Below the pieces are notes generated by a model. That model worked only from the letters and a program-made list of their open reading frames with translations. It was not told where the DNA came from and did not search any database. 32,082 bases of DNA from a virus, in the IMG/VR virus record IMGVR_UViG_3300001533_003597, positions 1 to 32,082 of that record, one strand, 5' to 3'. Position 1 is the first letter of the stretch, and each line of letters begins with the position of its first letter. This document shows positions 21,046-29,354 of this stretch, piece after piece. The translations under genes and the position numbers were made by a program.

Positions 21046-22119
21046 TCAAACACCTAACAGATTCAACATTCTGGCAGTTCCACTAACTGCCGCTACTGTG
21101 TACTCAATATAAGGAACTGTAGTGTCTCCGTCGAAAACGAACTGGTGTATCGTGCCGTCGGCAGGAGAACTATCATTGTGATCCAGCTCGTTCATCAGCC
21201 CAAGGCGAAAGCTAGAGGAAGCAGACCAGTTGCTCGCAGCCACCAGGTCAGTGGACTTCCACAAGCCACCACCCTCGTCGGTCATCACACCTAGCGAATC
21301 ACCGATATGATCCAATATTTCGCCGTAATAACTGAGATCTTCGATGTCGGCATGTCCTAACAGGTCGCCTCCTATTAGGTACGGGTCATAGGACCCAGAC
21401 GTGTACACCGCTTTTAGGTAAAAGTAAGCAGTCTCAACACTCAGTCCACTGGTGTCGAACTCCAGCAAGTAGCGTTGGATACTATACGAGTCCATCATGT
21501 AGGAAACGCCCAGCTCGGGTTCAACCTCGTCGGATGTGGAGATGCCAGCACTGCTGGCATCTCGTGCAGTGTCCCACACGTCATCCTTCTTCAGAAACTT
21601 GATCCAAGTTGTAGCGTCAACTGTACTCGGGTCAAGATCGACGGTTTCAGCGTCTGCAAATCTAGCATCAACATCGAGCTTAAGACTGTCCGACGTGATT
21701 TCAACATTCGAGGGAGAGAAGCGTCGAAACCAGTCATTGAAGAATACACCGATCCGTACTCCCTGGCAAATGTCAAACAAGAACCCATTTTCGACAAGTG
21801 TTACGCCGTTAGTAAAGATCGCAAAATCCAAGGAACGATGGGCGACCTTACTAGCGTTGAGAAAGTGGCCGAAGTGCCGACTACTGGTGCGTACACTTTG
21901 CTTGGCATCGGTAATCAACGTCTTGGTCGTTGCCTGTGGCTTGATAACGACGAACTTGTCCTCGTAGCTCACAGCGAACATCTCGTCGCCCTCGAAGTAC
22001 TCCACCTTGACAAGCTGGTTCAGCGGCGTCCACACTTCACCCTTTTGCACCCAACGTGGGAAGGCATAAACCCGTCCACCATGATTATGTATTTCTCGAT
22101 ATGGACTTATAGGTTGCAT
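21046..22119 (-). CDS. Putative virion appendage protein with a DNRLRE-like C-terminal domain
   Basis: A 357-residue protein. Residues 1-130 contain beta strands and HFGHFLNASKVAHRSLDFAI. From about 180 on there is a jelly-roll-like domain: WDTARDASSAG, IQRYLLEFDTSGL (215-226), AYFYLKAVYTSGSYDPYLIG. This resembles the DNRLRE/carbohydrate-binding-like module of bacterial surface proteins. It is more GC-rich than both neighbours, suggesting acquisition. Position near the capsid genes suggests a head fibre or decoration protein that contacts glycans. Not a firm family assignment. Confidence 0.55.
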   Translation of the reverse strand: MQPISPYREIHNHGGRVYAFPRWVQKGEVWTPLNQLVKVEYFEGDEMFAVSYEDKFVVIKPQATTKTLITDAKQSVRTSSRHFGHFLNASKVAHRSLDFAIFTNGVTLVENGFLFDICQGVRIGVFFNDWFRRFSPSNVEITSDSLKLDVDARFADAETVDLDPSTVDATTWIKFLKKDDVWDTARDASSAGISTSDEVEPELGVSYMMDSYSIQRYLLEFDTSGLSVETAYFYLKAVYTSGSYDPYLIGGDLLGHADIEDLSYYGEILDHIGDSLGVMTDEGGGLWKSTDLVAASNWSASSSFRLGLMNELDHNDSSPADGTIHQFVFDGDTTVPYIEYTVAAVSGTARMLNLLGV

Positions 22120-22121
22120 TA

Positions 22122-22487
22122 TTACACCGGAACTTCTGCATATATCAACACCCCGTCAAAATCAGCATCTGCTGAAAGCACAATCTCGAGAGCTTTGTTT
22201 TCTGCAACCTTGACCCACGGCAAATCCAAATTAGCAGACACAAAACCACATAACTGACTTGCCAATACTGAAATTGTACCAGTTAGAGCAGTACCATCTT
22301 CATCCTGCAACTTGAATGTTCCATCTGCTACTGCAGAACCAGCAATACCATACATCCATATCGCATAACCAGCACCAGGAGCAGCTACAAGAGTACGTGT
22401 ACCATTCTTCGCAACATCAATTGCTATTGTTTTGAACGTTAGTAAATTTGGATTAGATTTAAATAGGCTAGTTGCATGGGGCATCAT
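22122..22487 (-). CDS. Putative capsid decoration/head fibre protein
   Basis: A 121-residue beta-sandwich-like protein: LTFKTIAIDVAKNGTRTLVA, GYAIWMYGIAGSAVADGTFK, ALEIVLSADADFDGVLIYAE. Small proteins of this pattern, encoded after the major capsid gene, are common in environmental phages as decoration subunits. GGAAGAGGTTT lies before ATG 22487; a second ATG follows at once (22484). The 132-base gap before it carries a stem-loop. Confidence 0.55.
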   Translation of the reverse strand: MMPHATSLFKSNPNLLTFKTIAIDVAKNGTRTLVAAPGAGYAIWMYGIAGSAVADGTFKLQDEDGTALTGTISVLASQLCGFVSANLDLPWVKVAENKALEIVLSADADFDGVLIYAEVPV

Positions 22488-22520
22488 AAACCTCTTCCAA
22501 TGAGGACAACTGTATTACCA

Positions 22521-22550
22521 ACTGTTCTTTTGTTTTTAGAATAGAACAGT
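22521..22550. promoter_or_regulatory. Stem-loop before the decoration-protein gene
   Basis: ACTGTTCT (22521-22528) and AGAACAGT (22543-22550) are perfect complements around a 14-base AT-rich loop. No T-run follows on the minus strand, so it may protect or process the message or regulate the genes below. Nothing else is apparent in the 132-base gap. Confidence 0.4.
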
Positions 22551-22619
22551 GGAAACTTGTACATATTGATCTTTCCTAACAAAGATTCTTTCCCAAATAA
22601 TAAATACAGTATTCCAAGA

Positions 22620-23432
22620 TTACTCCAGAATAGTTTCACCACCGTTAGTTAGGGCAAGATCATCTGTATCCAATAGGGCATAAGTTCCAGCAGTAACAGT
22701 CCAACAGTTTATGGTCTTCACAAGAGTTTCTGCACTTCCTCCTGTCACACCTTCATGTTTCACACGACATTTGTCAAGTACTAGTACTGCTGTACAAGCA
22801 GTAGTTCCGAAAGAGATTCCTCCATCCAAATAAACATCTGTACACATCAAAAGATCATTATCGTCCTTAGCATCAAATTGAACAATGCCTTCAATTGGAC
22901 CATTATGCTCTCTAATGTATACACTCAAAGATTGACCTGCACCATCATGTGTAGACTTGAAAAAATAATCATTTCCATCATAAGCATGCCCTCCAATACT
23001 GGACAAAACAATCCCCACATCCTGCGCTACATCGGCACCATCAAAAACAATGCCATCTTGTCCATCATTAGAGTGATCAATCAAAATGTTCTCGATCACC
23101 ATAGACCAAGCATCTGTTTGAACACCTGGAGTAACCGAGATAACCTGATCTTCTCCTGAATCTGCTCCAATCACGGTACCACATGAACCATCAATACCCA
23201 TCAACCTAACCCCACTAATAGTGGGCCAGATTACTTCTTCTTCTTCCACATATGTACCAGGAAGAACAAGTACCGTTTTCCTATCAGCAGTAACCATAGA
23301 AAGAGCTTTAGTTATAGTTTTATAAGGAAATAGAACAGAACCATTTCCTCCATCACTTCCGCCAGTAGAAACCCAAATCGTGGGTTCTCCGGTAAAGATT
23401 CTGGACATTTGTTCCAGCCATGCCTGATTCAT
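22620..23432 (-). CDS. Putative right-handed beta-helix virion protein
   Basis: A 270-residue protein. 'IWVSTGGSDGGNGSVLFPYK' followed by TITKALSMV is the standard entry of pectate-lyase/DUF1565-type beta-helices. Repeated strand turns follow (KTVLVLPGTYVEEEEVIWPT, GVRLMGIDGSCGTVIGADSG, MVIENILIDHSNDGQDGIVF). It is encoded next after the major capsid gene. A head fibre or a glycan-binding/degrading appendage is likely. No catalytic residues can be assigned. Confidence 0.65.
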   Translation of the reverse strand: MNQAWLEQMSRIFTGEPTIWVSTGGSDGGNGSVLFPYKTITKALSMVTADRKTVLVLPGTYVEEEEVIWPTISGVRLMGIDGSCGTVIGADSGEDQVISVTPGVQTDAWSMVIENILIDHSNDGQDGIVFDGADVAQDVGIVLSSIGGHAYDGNDYFFKSTHDGAGQSLSVYIREHNGPIEGIVQFDAKDDNDLLMCTDVYLDGGISFGTTACTAVLVLDKCRVKHEGVTGGSAETLVKTINCWTVTAGTYALLDTDDLALTNGGETILE

Positions 23433-23469
23433 TTACAGTACTCCTTACCTTTATTTAAAGAAATAATCC

Positions 23470-24462
23470 TTACGTACCTTTGATCAAACAAGCAGGACGA
23501 GTGCAAAGGCACAAGGGATTACTCTGCGTATGAAGTCTAATACCACGATTCATGGGAAGAGGCTCTTGTTTAGCATAAACAGGAATACCTACAGTATTCA
23601 CAGTTTCCATGAAATCAGCCGGAGCATAATAGGAAACAAAAAGACTTGGAACACCGACAGGGAAAAATCTGGCAGTGTCCGAAGGCATAAAATCAACTCC
23701 GCTAACAGTTCCTCTATATTCCTCAAAAGTAATCCCACCAAAGACAAAACCTTTTCTGGGATCGTTTCTCAGGTTCTCCGAATCCCGCCAACGGTGATAA
23801 GCATCTCTTATATAAGGATGACCAACAAAAGCCTCAAACCAGTTAGCATCACAGAAACTATGAATATGGTCATAGGCAGCAGCTCCTAGACCAGATTCAA
23901 CTGCTCTAATAACCTCAAGGCATTTTGCCCTAACATCTGTAGCCGCGTCATCCAACACAAAGTCAACTTCAGTTTCAACTACACCAAACTCCGTAAACAA
24001 ATCATAGATCGTAGTAGCACCATCAGAATCCAAAATTGTACCATTTATGGCACCTATTCTATGGTACTCCTCAGTAACCTCATGACTTTGCCTCATGATC
24101 GACAGGCGATCATTAACTACCTTTGCAACGCCAGCTGTTTCATCACTTGACCCAAAAGCCCTAACATTCTGTACATCTTCAGGCCTAATGGTATCCTCGT
24201 GAGGGATATGGGGAACTGTAAAGGACCTAGCAGTTCTACCAGGACCAGTACCTACAGAAGGCGGTTCTCCTCTTCGCCTTGTCGGAAGAAGAGCAAGAAT
24301 CCCATTCCTTTCCTCAATCATAACACTAGTAGTCGTTATTCCTTGACTAGCAAAAAGCCCCATATCCCCAATCCTACTCGGTTTATAGGGAAGGGCATTA
24401 ATTGCTTCAGTCATACTAATCAAGCCAAAGGCATCACTTGAAAAAACATCCAAAACACTCAT
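23470..24462 (-). CDS. Major capsid protein (lambda gpE-like)
   Basis: A 330-residue protein starting MSVLDVFSSDAFGLISMTEA. The N-terminal pattern 'F....F....MT.AIN.LPY.PSRI..MGLF...GI.T..V.IE...G.L.L..T..RG.P' is the signature of the phage major capsid protein E family. 'FTVPHIPHEDTIRPEDVQNV' and the C-terminal 'FFPVGVPSLFVSYYAPADFM' also agree. It directly follows a lambda D-like decoration gene, as in lambda-type heads. The C-terminal CLCTRPACL is unusual. Confidence 0.9.
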   Translation of the reverse strand: MSVLDVFSSDAFGLISMTEAINALPYKPSRIGDMGLFASQGITTTSVMIEERNGILALLPTRRRGEPPSVGTGPGRTARSFTVPHIPHEDTIRPEDVQNVRAFGSSDETAGVAKVVNDRLSIMRQSHEVTEEYHRIGAINGTILDSDGATTIYDLFTEFGVVETEVDFVLDDAATDVRAKCLEVIRAVESGLGAAAYDHIHSFCDANWFEAFVGHPYIRDAYHRWRDSENLRNDPRKGFVFGGITFEEYRGTVSGVDFMPSDTARFFPVGVPSLFVSYYAPADFMETVNTVGIPVYAKQEPLPMNRGIRLHTQSNPLCLCTRPACLIKGT

Positions 24463-24488
24463 TTCTTTTCTCCTATTTATTCTTCTTT

Positions 24489-24866
24489 TCAGCCAGTTGT
24501 ATAAGTGGGTTCGTCGTAAGCTTGTATACCCAAAGCAGCCAAAGCTGCAAGGGCATCTGATTTTTGTGCCGAATCAATAGTAAGCTGGTCAGAATCAACT
24601 ACAGCAGGGCCTCTAACCAAGCATACACGAGAACAACTACCATCAGTCAGTACATCCAACTCAACTCTTTCCAAAAGGATAGCATCAGCATTGGATCCAG
24701 TTGTACAGACTACTTCACCAGAATCATCTTCAAGAATTTGTCCAACTGGCAATCCTTCAGTAGCAGCACCATCTTGTTTGATAGTAAGCACCTCACGACA
24801 ATAACCAAGAGGAACTTCCCACTTAGAAACAGCTCCAAGTCTAATGTTTTCCGTTTGCTCCGCCAT
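24489..24866 (-). CDS. Head decoration protein (lambda gpD-like)
   Basis: A 125-residue protein. YCREVLTIKQDGAATEGLPV, GQILEDDSGEVV, NADAILLERVEL, VCLVRGPAVVDSDQLTID and ALAALGIQAYDEPTY follow the D-family plan: early strands, 'A.AILL..V', 'V.VRGPAVV', and a final 'A.L..LGI'. It stabilises the expanded capsid as trimers on the shell. It lies immediately before the major capsid gene. Confidence 0.85.
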   Translation of the reverse strand: MAEQTENIRLGAVSKWEVPLGYCREVLTIKQDGAATEGLPVGQILEDDSGEVVCTTGSNADAILLERVELDVLTDGSCSRVCLVRGPAVVDSDQLTIDSAQKSDALAALAALGIQAYDEPTYTTG

Positions 24867-24886
24867 CTTTTTAATCTCCTATACTA

Positions 24887-25936
24887 TTAACTGTCTCGTT
24901 TTCCTGTACGAGTTTTAGCATCCCGCATTAGGGGACTTTCTTTCTTTGCCCTACTTGGATCACTAAGACTAAGAATTCCTTGATGTCCAGTTTTTTCCCC
25001 CAATTCTACAACATCATTCTTTCCCATAACCTCAATGATCTTATTAATCATGTTCAGATTACCATTAGAAAGACTCAAGGAAAGATTAGAACCTTTGTCC
25101 CCTACAAACAATTCCTGAAGTTCATCCTTTACTGAAGGTGTAACTTTATTAGCTTCAACAAGTCTTTCCAACTTAGAGGAAATATTATCTTGAGCAAGGG
25201 AAAGAGTAAGGGGGTCAAGTTCTTTCTTCTCTTTCTTACTGTCTTTTCCTTCTTTCAAGGATGCTACCAAATCTTCTTTTTCCTTCTTTGCTTTTTCTTG
25301 CATTTTGGCAATAGCAGAAAGAAGGAGCTCTTCTCCATTTTCATCCTTAATCTCTTCTGTTATCCCCAAAACTTCTTTAATCTTAGCCCAATCCATTTTC
25401 TTCTTTTCCTTTCTGTTAAACAGGGATGCAGCTAGCTCTTCAAAATCCTTTAAACCAGGAATAAGAGGATAAGCAGTTAGCGCTACATGCAAAATGGGAC
25501 GAACATACGTGTTACCAGTACCATCTGTCCATTCTAGGGGAGAGTAAATACTTACATCTTTAGTTTTTACCAACGTATCTACATCTTCTCCAAACAACTC
25601 CATCTCTGCAAATAAACTTTCCTCTTCTACATACATATCTACCACATAACCATATGTAGTATCTGAATCCCAATGACCATTTTGTACAGGAACTTTTATC
25701 CCGTTCTCTTTTAGCGTTTTGAACAAAGAAGCCCAATAATATAAAGTGTCCAAAGAAATAACAAATTCCAGTTCTTCGGAGTCCTTCAAAAAGGAACCAG
25801 TTCTGATTATCTCCTTCTTATACCTTTTCCCTCCTTCTATTTCTACAGAAGTAGCTATTCCTTTTGTACTTGCCCGCAAAACAACTCCAGGCTGCACAGA
25901 AAAAACAGAAAAAGGGTTTTTCACAGATTTTTCCAT
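24887..25936 (-). CDS. Prohead protease fused to scaffold (Mu gpI-like)
   Basis: A 349-residue protein. Residues 1-172 resemble the Mu I protease: VPVQNGH88WDSDTTYGYVV, AEMELFGEDVDTLVK, DVS129IYSPLEWTDGTG and ILHVALTAYPLIPGLKDFEE, with H88 and S129 as likely catalytic residues. Residues 173-349 are highly charged and coiled-coil-like and would form the scaffold removed on maturation. I chose ATG 25936 (GAGG 12 bases upstream). The in-frame TTG at 25990 gives a Cys-rich N-terminus without support. A TATAAT lies just before the ATG and could be an internal promoter. Confidence 0.8.
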   Translation of the reverse strand: MEKSVKNPFSVFSVQPGVVLRASTKGIATSVEIEGGKRYKKEIIRTGSFLKDSEELEFVISLDTLYYWASLFKTLKENGIKVPVQNGHWDSDTTYGYVVDMYVEEESLFAEMELFGEDVDTLVKTKDVSIYSPLEWTDGTGNTYVRPILHVALTAYPLIPGLKDFEELAASLFNRKEKKKMDWAKIKEVLGITEEIKDENGEELLLSAIAKMQEKAKKEKEDLVASLKEGKDSKKEKKELDPLTLSLAQDNISSKLERLVEANKVTPSVKDELQELFVGDKGSNLSLSLSNGNLNMINKIIEVMGKNDVVELGEKTGHQGILSLSDPSRAKKESPLMRDAKTRTGKRDS

Positions 25937-25999
25937 GTTTATATTATACCTCAAGAATTGAATACAGCACAAAGAAAATCTTGGATCCAATCAAAAAAT

Positions 26000-26353
26000 T
26001 TATTCCTCCTCTTCTTCTTGCTTTTCTTCTATCTTCTGTATAGCTTCTATTAGCTCTGCCTTTCTCATAGTATAATAATCAGATATACCTAATTCTTTTG
26101 CTCTTAATTTCAATTCTCCAACAGTAGAATTCTCCAATGTTTCAGACTCTTCATCTGTTCCTGTTCTCACCTCTTCTATCCCAGGCAACGAAAAACCGGC
26201 AAAGTCCACATCTTCCAAGGTACAAGCAAAAGAAGCAAGAGCTTCTTTCATTGTCTTCCTGTCTCTTATGCCATGCCTAATCTTCTTTACCCCTTCTTCA
26301 ACAAATTCAATTCCATAATCAGTAGTTAATTTAACAAGTTTAAACTTCTTCAT
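26000..26353 (-). CDS. Small acidic protein with a SAP/Rho-N-like domain
   Basis: A 117-residue protein. Residues 75-110 (STVGELKLRAKELGISDYYT then MRKAELIEAIQ) match the SAP/Rho N-terminal helix-extended loop-helix motif that often binds nucleic acid. It ends in a poly-Glu run. It overlaps the portal gene by 14 bases. Genes of this type are common between portal and protease genes in phage head modules; the exact role is unknown. Confidence 0.65.
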   Translation of the reverse strand: MKKFKLVKLTTDYGIEFVEEGVKKIRHGIRDRKTMKEALASFACTLEDVDFAGFSLPGIEEVRTGTDEESETLENSTVGELKLRAKELGISDYYTMRKAELIEAIQKIEEKQEEEEE

Positions 26354-27605
26354 CTTCTTCCCTTTCTATCATTTCTTCTTTTCCAATGTTATCCATCTTC
26401 TTAGGCACTCCCAATAGTTCCTTCATAGCTACAGTATCTATTCCACGAATTTCTTCATCATTATCAGATTCTGAAATCATAGCAAGATATACTTTTTGGA
26501 GGTATACAAGCCGTTCATCTACAAGAGAAGCAGGAAAAATTCTAACTTTTCCTATTGCTTTTTCTCCAAAATTCTGTTTCAATAAGGTATCTACTACCTG
26601 TTTGTTCAAAGCTTCGACAGCCAAAGTATGGACAATATCCATATTAGTCAAAGCCAGATCAATATGGGCAGAAGCCTCGGACAATGTTCCATGCTCTCCT
26701 TCCAACAGACTTCTTTCCGGCATCATTAAACCACGAGCTTTCAGAACATCCAAATACTTCAATCTGGAGATAAAAGTGGGCTGTTTTCCCTTTTTATCTT
26801 CCAAAAGCTCTATTCTCCACCTATAGGGTTCTAATTGAGAAGCGTTTAATCCTTCTAAGTGCTCTAATACATTATTGGGAACAGCAATATTACCAGAAGC
26901 TTCTAAGGTATTCAAAATTCTCTTCGCCATTTCTCCATTATCTACAGTTTGACCATTTTCATCTAAACAATCTCCAGGAGGATAATAAATGATATGTTTA
27001 GTACCTGCTACCTTTTTATCATATCGTTTGGCACCATTATCTGCATCAATCCAAGAGTTATAGGTCTTAACAATATTATCTAGTAAAGCTTGACCATGCC
27101 ACATAGTCCCTTCTACTCTAAAAGCAACATGAAGCGCCTTTTCCGATTTCAGAAAAACAATAGAACCATCATCTTTCTTTTGTTCATAGCCAACAAAACT
27201 CCCTGTTTTTTCTTCTACTTTTATTTCTGTTATGTCTTGAAGTAATGGCTTTAACTTCTTTAAAACAAACCTGCCTTCCTTAATACCATAAACAACTTCA
27301 AAAGGAGCCCAACCAAAATCAATACCACTATACAAAGCATGATTAAGAAAAAGCAACCTCCAACCAGATATTTGTTCTTCAATAAAAGAAACCCATTCTT
27401 CATCTGCTCCTTTTTTACCACGTATAGACCATTCAGAAGAAAAGATAGGTCCTATAGAAAAAGATCTAGCAAGTGCTATAGTAGGATCTTTTCTGATTAT
27501 TCTCCTTGTTTCATAAGAAACAGATAAATTGCTAGACAATATTCCACCATTACTCAATCCTACAACAGTAGCTTTTATTGTCTGTTTTCCTGTTGTCTCT
27601 TTCAA
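26340..27605 (-). CDS. Portal protein (DUF935, Mu gp29-like)
   Basis: A 421-residue protein. DPTIALARSFSIGPIFSSEW, LYSGIDFGWAPFEVVYGIKE, KPLLQDITEI, GTMWHGQALLDNIVKTYNSW, KYLDVLKARGLMMPERSLLE and ALNKQVVDTLLKQNFG follow the Mu gp29-like portal family. It forms the dodecameric DNA channel of the head. It overlaps the large terminase by 4 bases and the SAP protein by 14. Confidence 0.87.
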   Translation of the reverse strand: MKETTGKQTIKATVVGLSNGGILSSNLSVSYETRRIIRKDPTIALARSFSIGPIFSSEWSIRGKKGADEEWVSFIEEQISGWRLLFLNHALYSGIDFGWAPFEVVYGIKEGRFVLKKLKPLLQDITEIKVEEKTGSFVGYEQKKDDGSIVFLKSEKALHVAFRVEGTMWHGQALLDNIVKTYNSWIDADNGAKRYDKKVAGTKHIIYYPPGDCLDENGQTVDNGEMAKRILNTLEASGNIAVPNNVLEHLEGLNASQLEPYRWRIELLEDKKGKQPTFISRLKYLDVLKARGLMMPERSLLEGEHGTLSEASAHIDLALTNMDIVHTLAVEALNKQVVDTLLKQNFGEKAIGKVRIFPASLVDERLVYLQKVYLAMISESDNDEEIRGIDTVAMKELLGVPKKMDNIGKEEMIEREEDEEV

Positions 27606-28873
27606 CTTGCTCTCCTAGCAACAACTGCTCTTTCCACGACTTTAAGATTAGGAGAAACAGAAATGCCCATACATAAATACCGTAAAGCATCCATAGCATG
27701 ATCTAAGCCATCTACAGGTTTCTCTTCCTCTTCCTCTGAATCTGTATATTGATATAATCTTCCTTCTGCTATCAAATTTACACATGTCCTTGAAATTTTT
27801 AATCTCCCAGTAATAATCCTTTCATATACAGCTTCTATTCCTACTTTGATAGCATTATTTGCAGGAACAACATAATGCCTTCGTTTTAGAAGTTCACGTA
27901 TTTGGTCTGGTTCTGAAGGATCAGCATACCACTTAACCTTTTTAGGAAGCGTTTTCTCCCAATCCCTCAATAAAGTTTTAGTCCTATATATTTCATTATT
28001 GATATAAAGAGTATCTATTCCGTTTTCTATACTCAGAATACCAGAGATAGCACAAAAAGGAGCTCTCCAACCAAAATCCATTCCTCCTACCAATCTTCCT
28101 TGTACTTCTATCTCATCATCATCTACAATACAATTTTCTAGGTCTGGGTATACTAAACCCTCAGCAGTAGAAAATAACCCTTTATACATCATTTCAAATG
28201 TATGTCTTGGTAAAGTCCTCTTCGCCCTTTCAAATTCTTCCAATGAATACACTGGATTATCAACAGAAGACCAATTAACAACAGTATAATCCGGATCACC
28301 AGAAATAGCAGCATCAATAAATTCCGTTTTCAACCAATTAGATAAGTAAGGGGTAGTAGTAATAAAAATTGGAGCCCTATTCACACCTGTTCGTCTACCA
28401 ATAGCCAACCAAGCACTATACGTCATTTGACCTGCTTCATCTAACCAAGCTCCAATGTCTAATTGCCCACCCTCAAGACCATTGGGATTGTCAGCACTTA
28501 ACAAGTAGATAGTACCAAGTTTTCCCGGTAGAATATATACCCCTTTTGTATCTAAAAATCTTCCTTCTAAATCGGTTCCTCTAAAAGTTTCAACTAAAGC
28601 TGGAGCAGTAGCTCTTGAAAGAATTTTATAAGTAGGAGCTATTACCATTCCAACCATGCCCTCTTTCTTCCCTTTGCTTTGTAATTCCTTTATTCTATTC
28701 ATAAGCCAAAGAGGACCTATCACTGTTTTTCCGCCACCTGTACCAGCAACAGCAGCAACAAACCTAGTATTAGCTTTTAAAGCTTTAGATTGACCTTTAT
28801 GAAGAGAAAACTGTTTCTCCCCCTTTTCATTTGTTTCTCCCCAACCAAGCTTTTCTTCTTTTTCAGTCTTCAT
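27602..28873 (-). CDS. terL: Terminase large subunit
   Basis: A 423-residue DNA packaging motor. The ATPase part has Walker A A43-G-T-G-G-G-K-T50, an adenine-binding region (VIAPTYK), Walker B G141-A-W-L-D145-E146-A and coupling motif F170-I-T-T-T-P175. The RNase H-like nuclease part has D266 (GGMDFGW), D318 (WYADPSEP) and D391-x3-D395 (DHAMDALRY). Length is typical. It overlaps the small-subunit candidate by 11 bases. Confidence 0.94.
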   Translation of the reverse strand: MKTEKEEKLGWGETNEKGEKQFSLHKGQSKALKANTRFVAAVAGTGGGKTVIGPLWLMNRIKELQSKGKKEGMVGMVIAPTYKILSRATAPALVETFRGTDLEGRFLDTKGVYILPGKLGTIYLLSADNPNGLEGGQLDIGAWLDEAGQMTYSAWLAIGRRTGVNRAPIFITTTPYLSNWLKTEFIDAAISGDPDYTVVNWSSVDNPVYSLEEFERAKRTLPRHTFEMMYKGLFSTAEGLVYPDLENCIVDDDEIEVQGRLVGGMDFGWRAPFCAISGILSIENGIDTLYINNEIYRTKTLLRDWEKTLPKKVKWYADPSEPDQIRELLKRRHYVVPANNAIKVGIEAVYERIITGRLKISRTCVNLIAEGRLYQYTDSEEEEEKPVDGLDHAMDALRYLCMGISVSPNLKVVERAVVARRAS

Positions 28874-29123
28874 AAATTATTCTAACTGGCTTAGTCTCAT
28901 TGCCCCCACCTTCTTTCATCCCCTCTTTTTCAGCCGTAGGCTTTATGAATTGTTTGTAAAAGGAAACAGGATCCTCTTCAAAGGATTCTTGAAAAGAATC
29001 GGCTAAAAGTTCCATGTTATCGGGTTTCATCATCATTTCCTCTATTAATCGGAAACATTTTACCCTAACAACATTTTGTCTTATCCCTGTTCTCTTTTTA
29101 ACTTTCTTTATTTTCTTTGCCAT
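28863..29123 (-). CDS. Candidate terminase small subunit
   Basis: An 86-residue protein with a basic N-terminus (KKIKKVKKRTGIRQ). A helical middle follows (KCFRLIEEMMMKPDNMELLA, FQESFEEDPVSFYKQFIKPT) and then a charged tail. It lies directly upstream of the large terminase with an 11-base overlap, the usual site of the small subunit. It is shorter than many small terminases, and a helix-turn-helix is not obvious, so the call rests mainly on gene order. Confidence 0.5.
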   Translation of the reverse strand: MAKKIKKVKKRTGIRQNVVRVKCFRLIEEMMMKPDNMELLADSFQESFEEDPVSFYKQFIKPTAEKEGMKEGGGNETKPVRIIYED

Positions 29124-29289
29124 TACTAAATAACGGTTCTTTTCTGGAAGCCAAAAACTTTAATCTCTTTATCCTTTTTCCTCTTTCTTCTTCGTCCGCT
29201 TCTAAACTACGTATTTTTCTCCTTTCCTCTTCTACTGCGGTAATATCCAAAGGCAGGTCCTTTGCCCTATTTTTTATTACCTCTTTCAT
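29098..29289 (-). CDS. Small charged protein at the head of the morphogenesis genes
   Basis: A 63-residue, strongly charged helical protein (ITAVEEERRKIRSLEADEEE then RGKRIKRLKFL). ATG 29289 has AAGGAAGAG 7 bases upstream; a GTG lies just before it. It overlaps the next gene by 26 bases. It is the first gene after the candidate promoter at 29310. It may belong to the terminase complex. Function unknown. Confidence 0.5.
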   Translation of the reverse strand: MKEVIKNRAKDLPLDITAVEEERRKIRSLEADEEERGKRIKRLKFLASRKEPLFSNGKENKES

Positions 29290-29309
29290 CACAAATCTCT
29301 TCCTTGAGT

Positions 29310-29318
29310 ATTATAGCA
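29310..29318 (-). promoter_or_regulatory. Candidate extended -10 promoter for the packaging and structural genes
   Basis: On the minus strand the sequence reads TGC-TATAAT, a perfect -10 box with the extended TGn element, in the gap after the helicase gene. There is no good -35 box, as is usual for extended -10 promoters. The start site would fall at about 29303, just before the ribosome site of the first gene, so the leader would be very short. Confidence 0.45.
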
Positions 29319-29354
29319 TAAAAAATATTAGAAATGCCGAAAAAAAACATTGGT

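Noticed and set aside
25937-25990. TTG start at 25990 for the protease gene
   Set aside because: The 18 extra residues are Cys-rich with no family match, while ATG 25936 has GAGG upstream.
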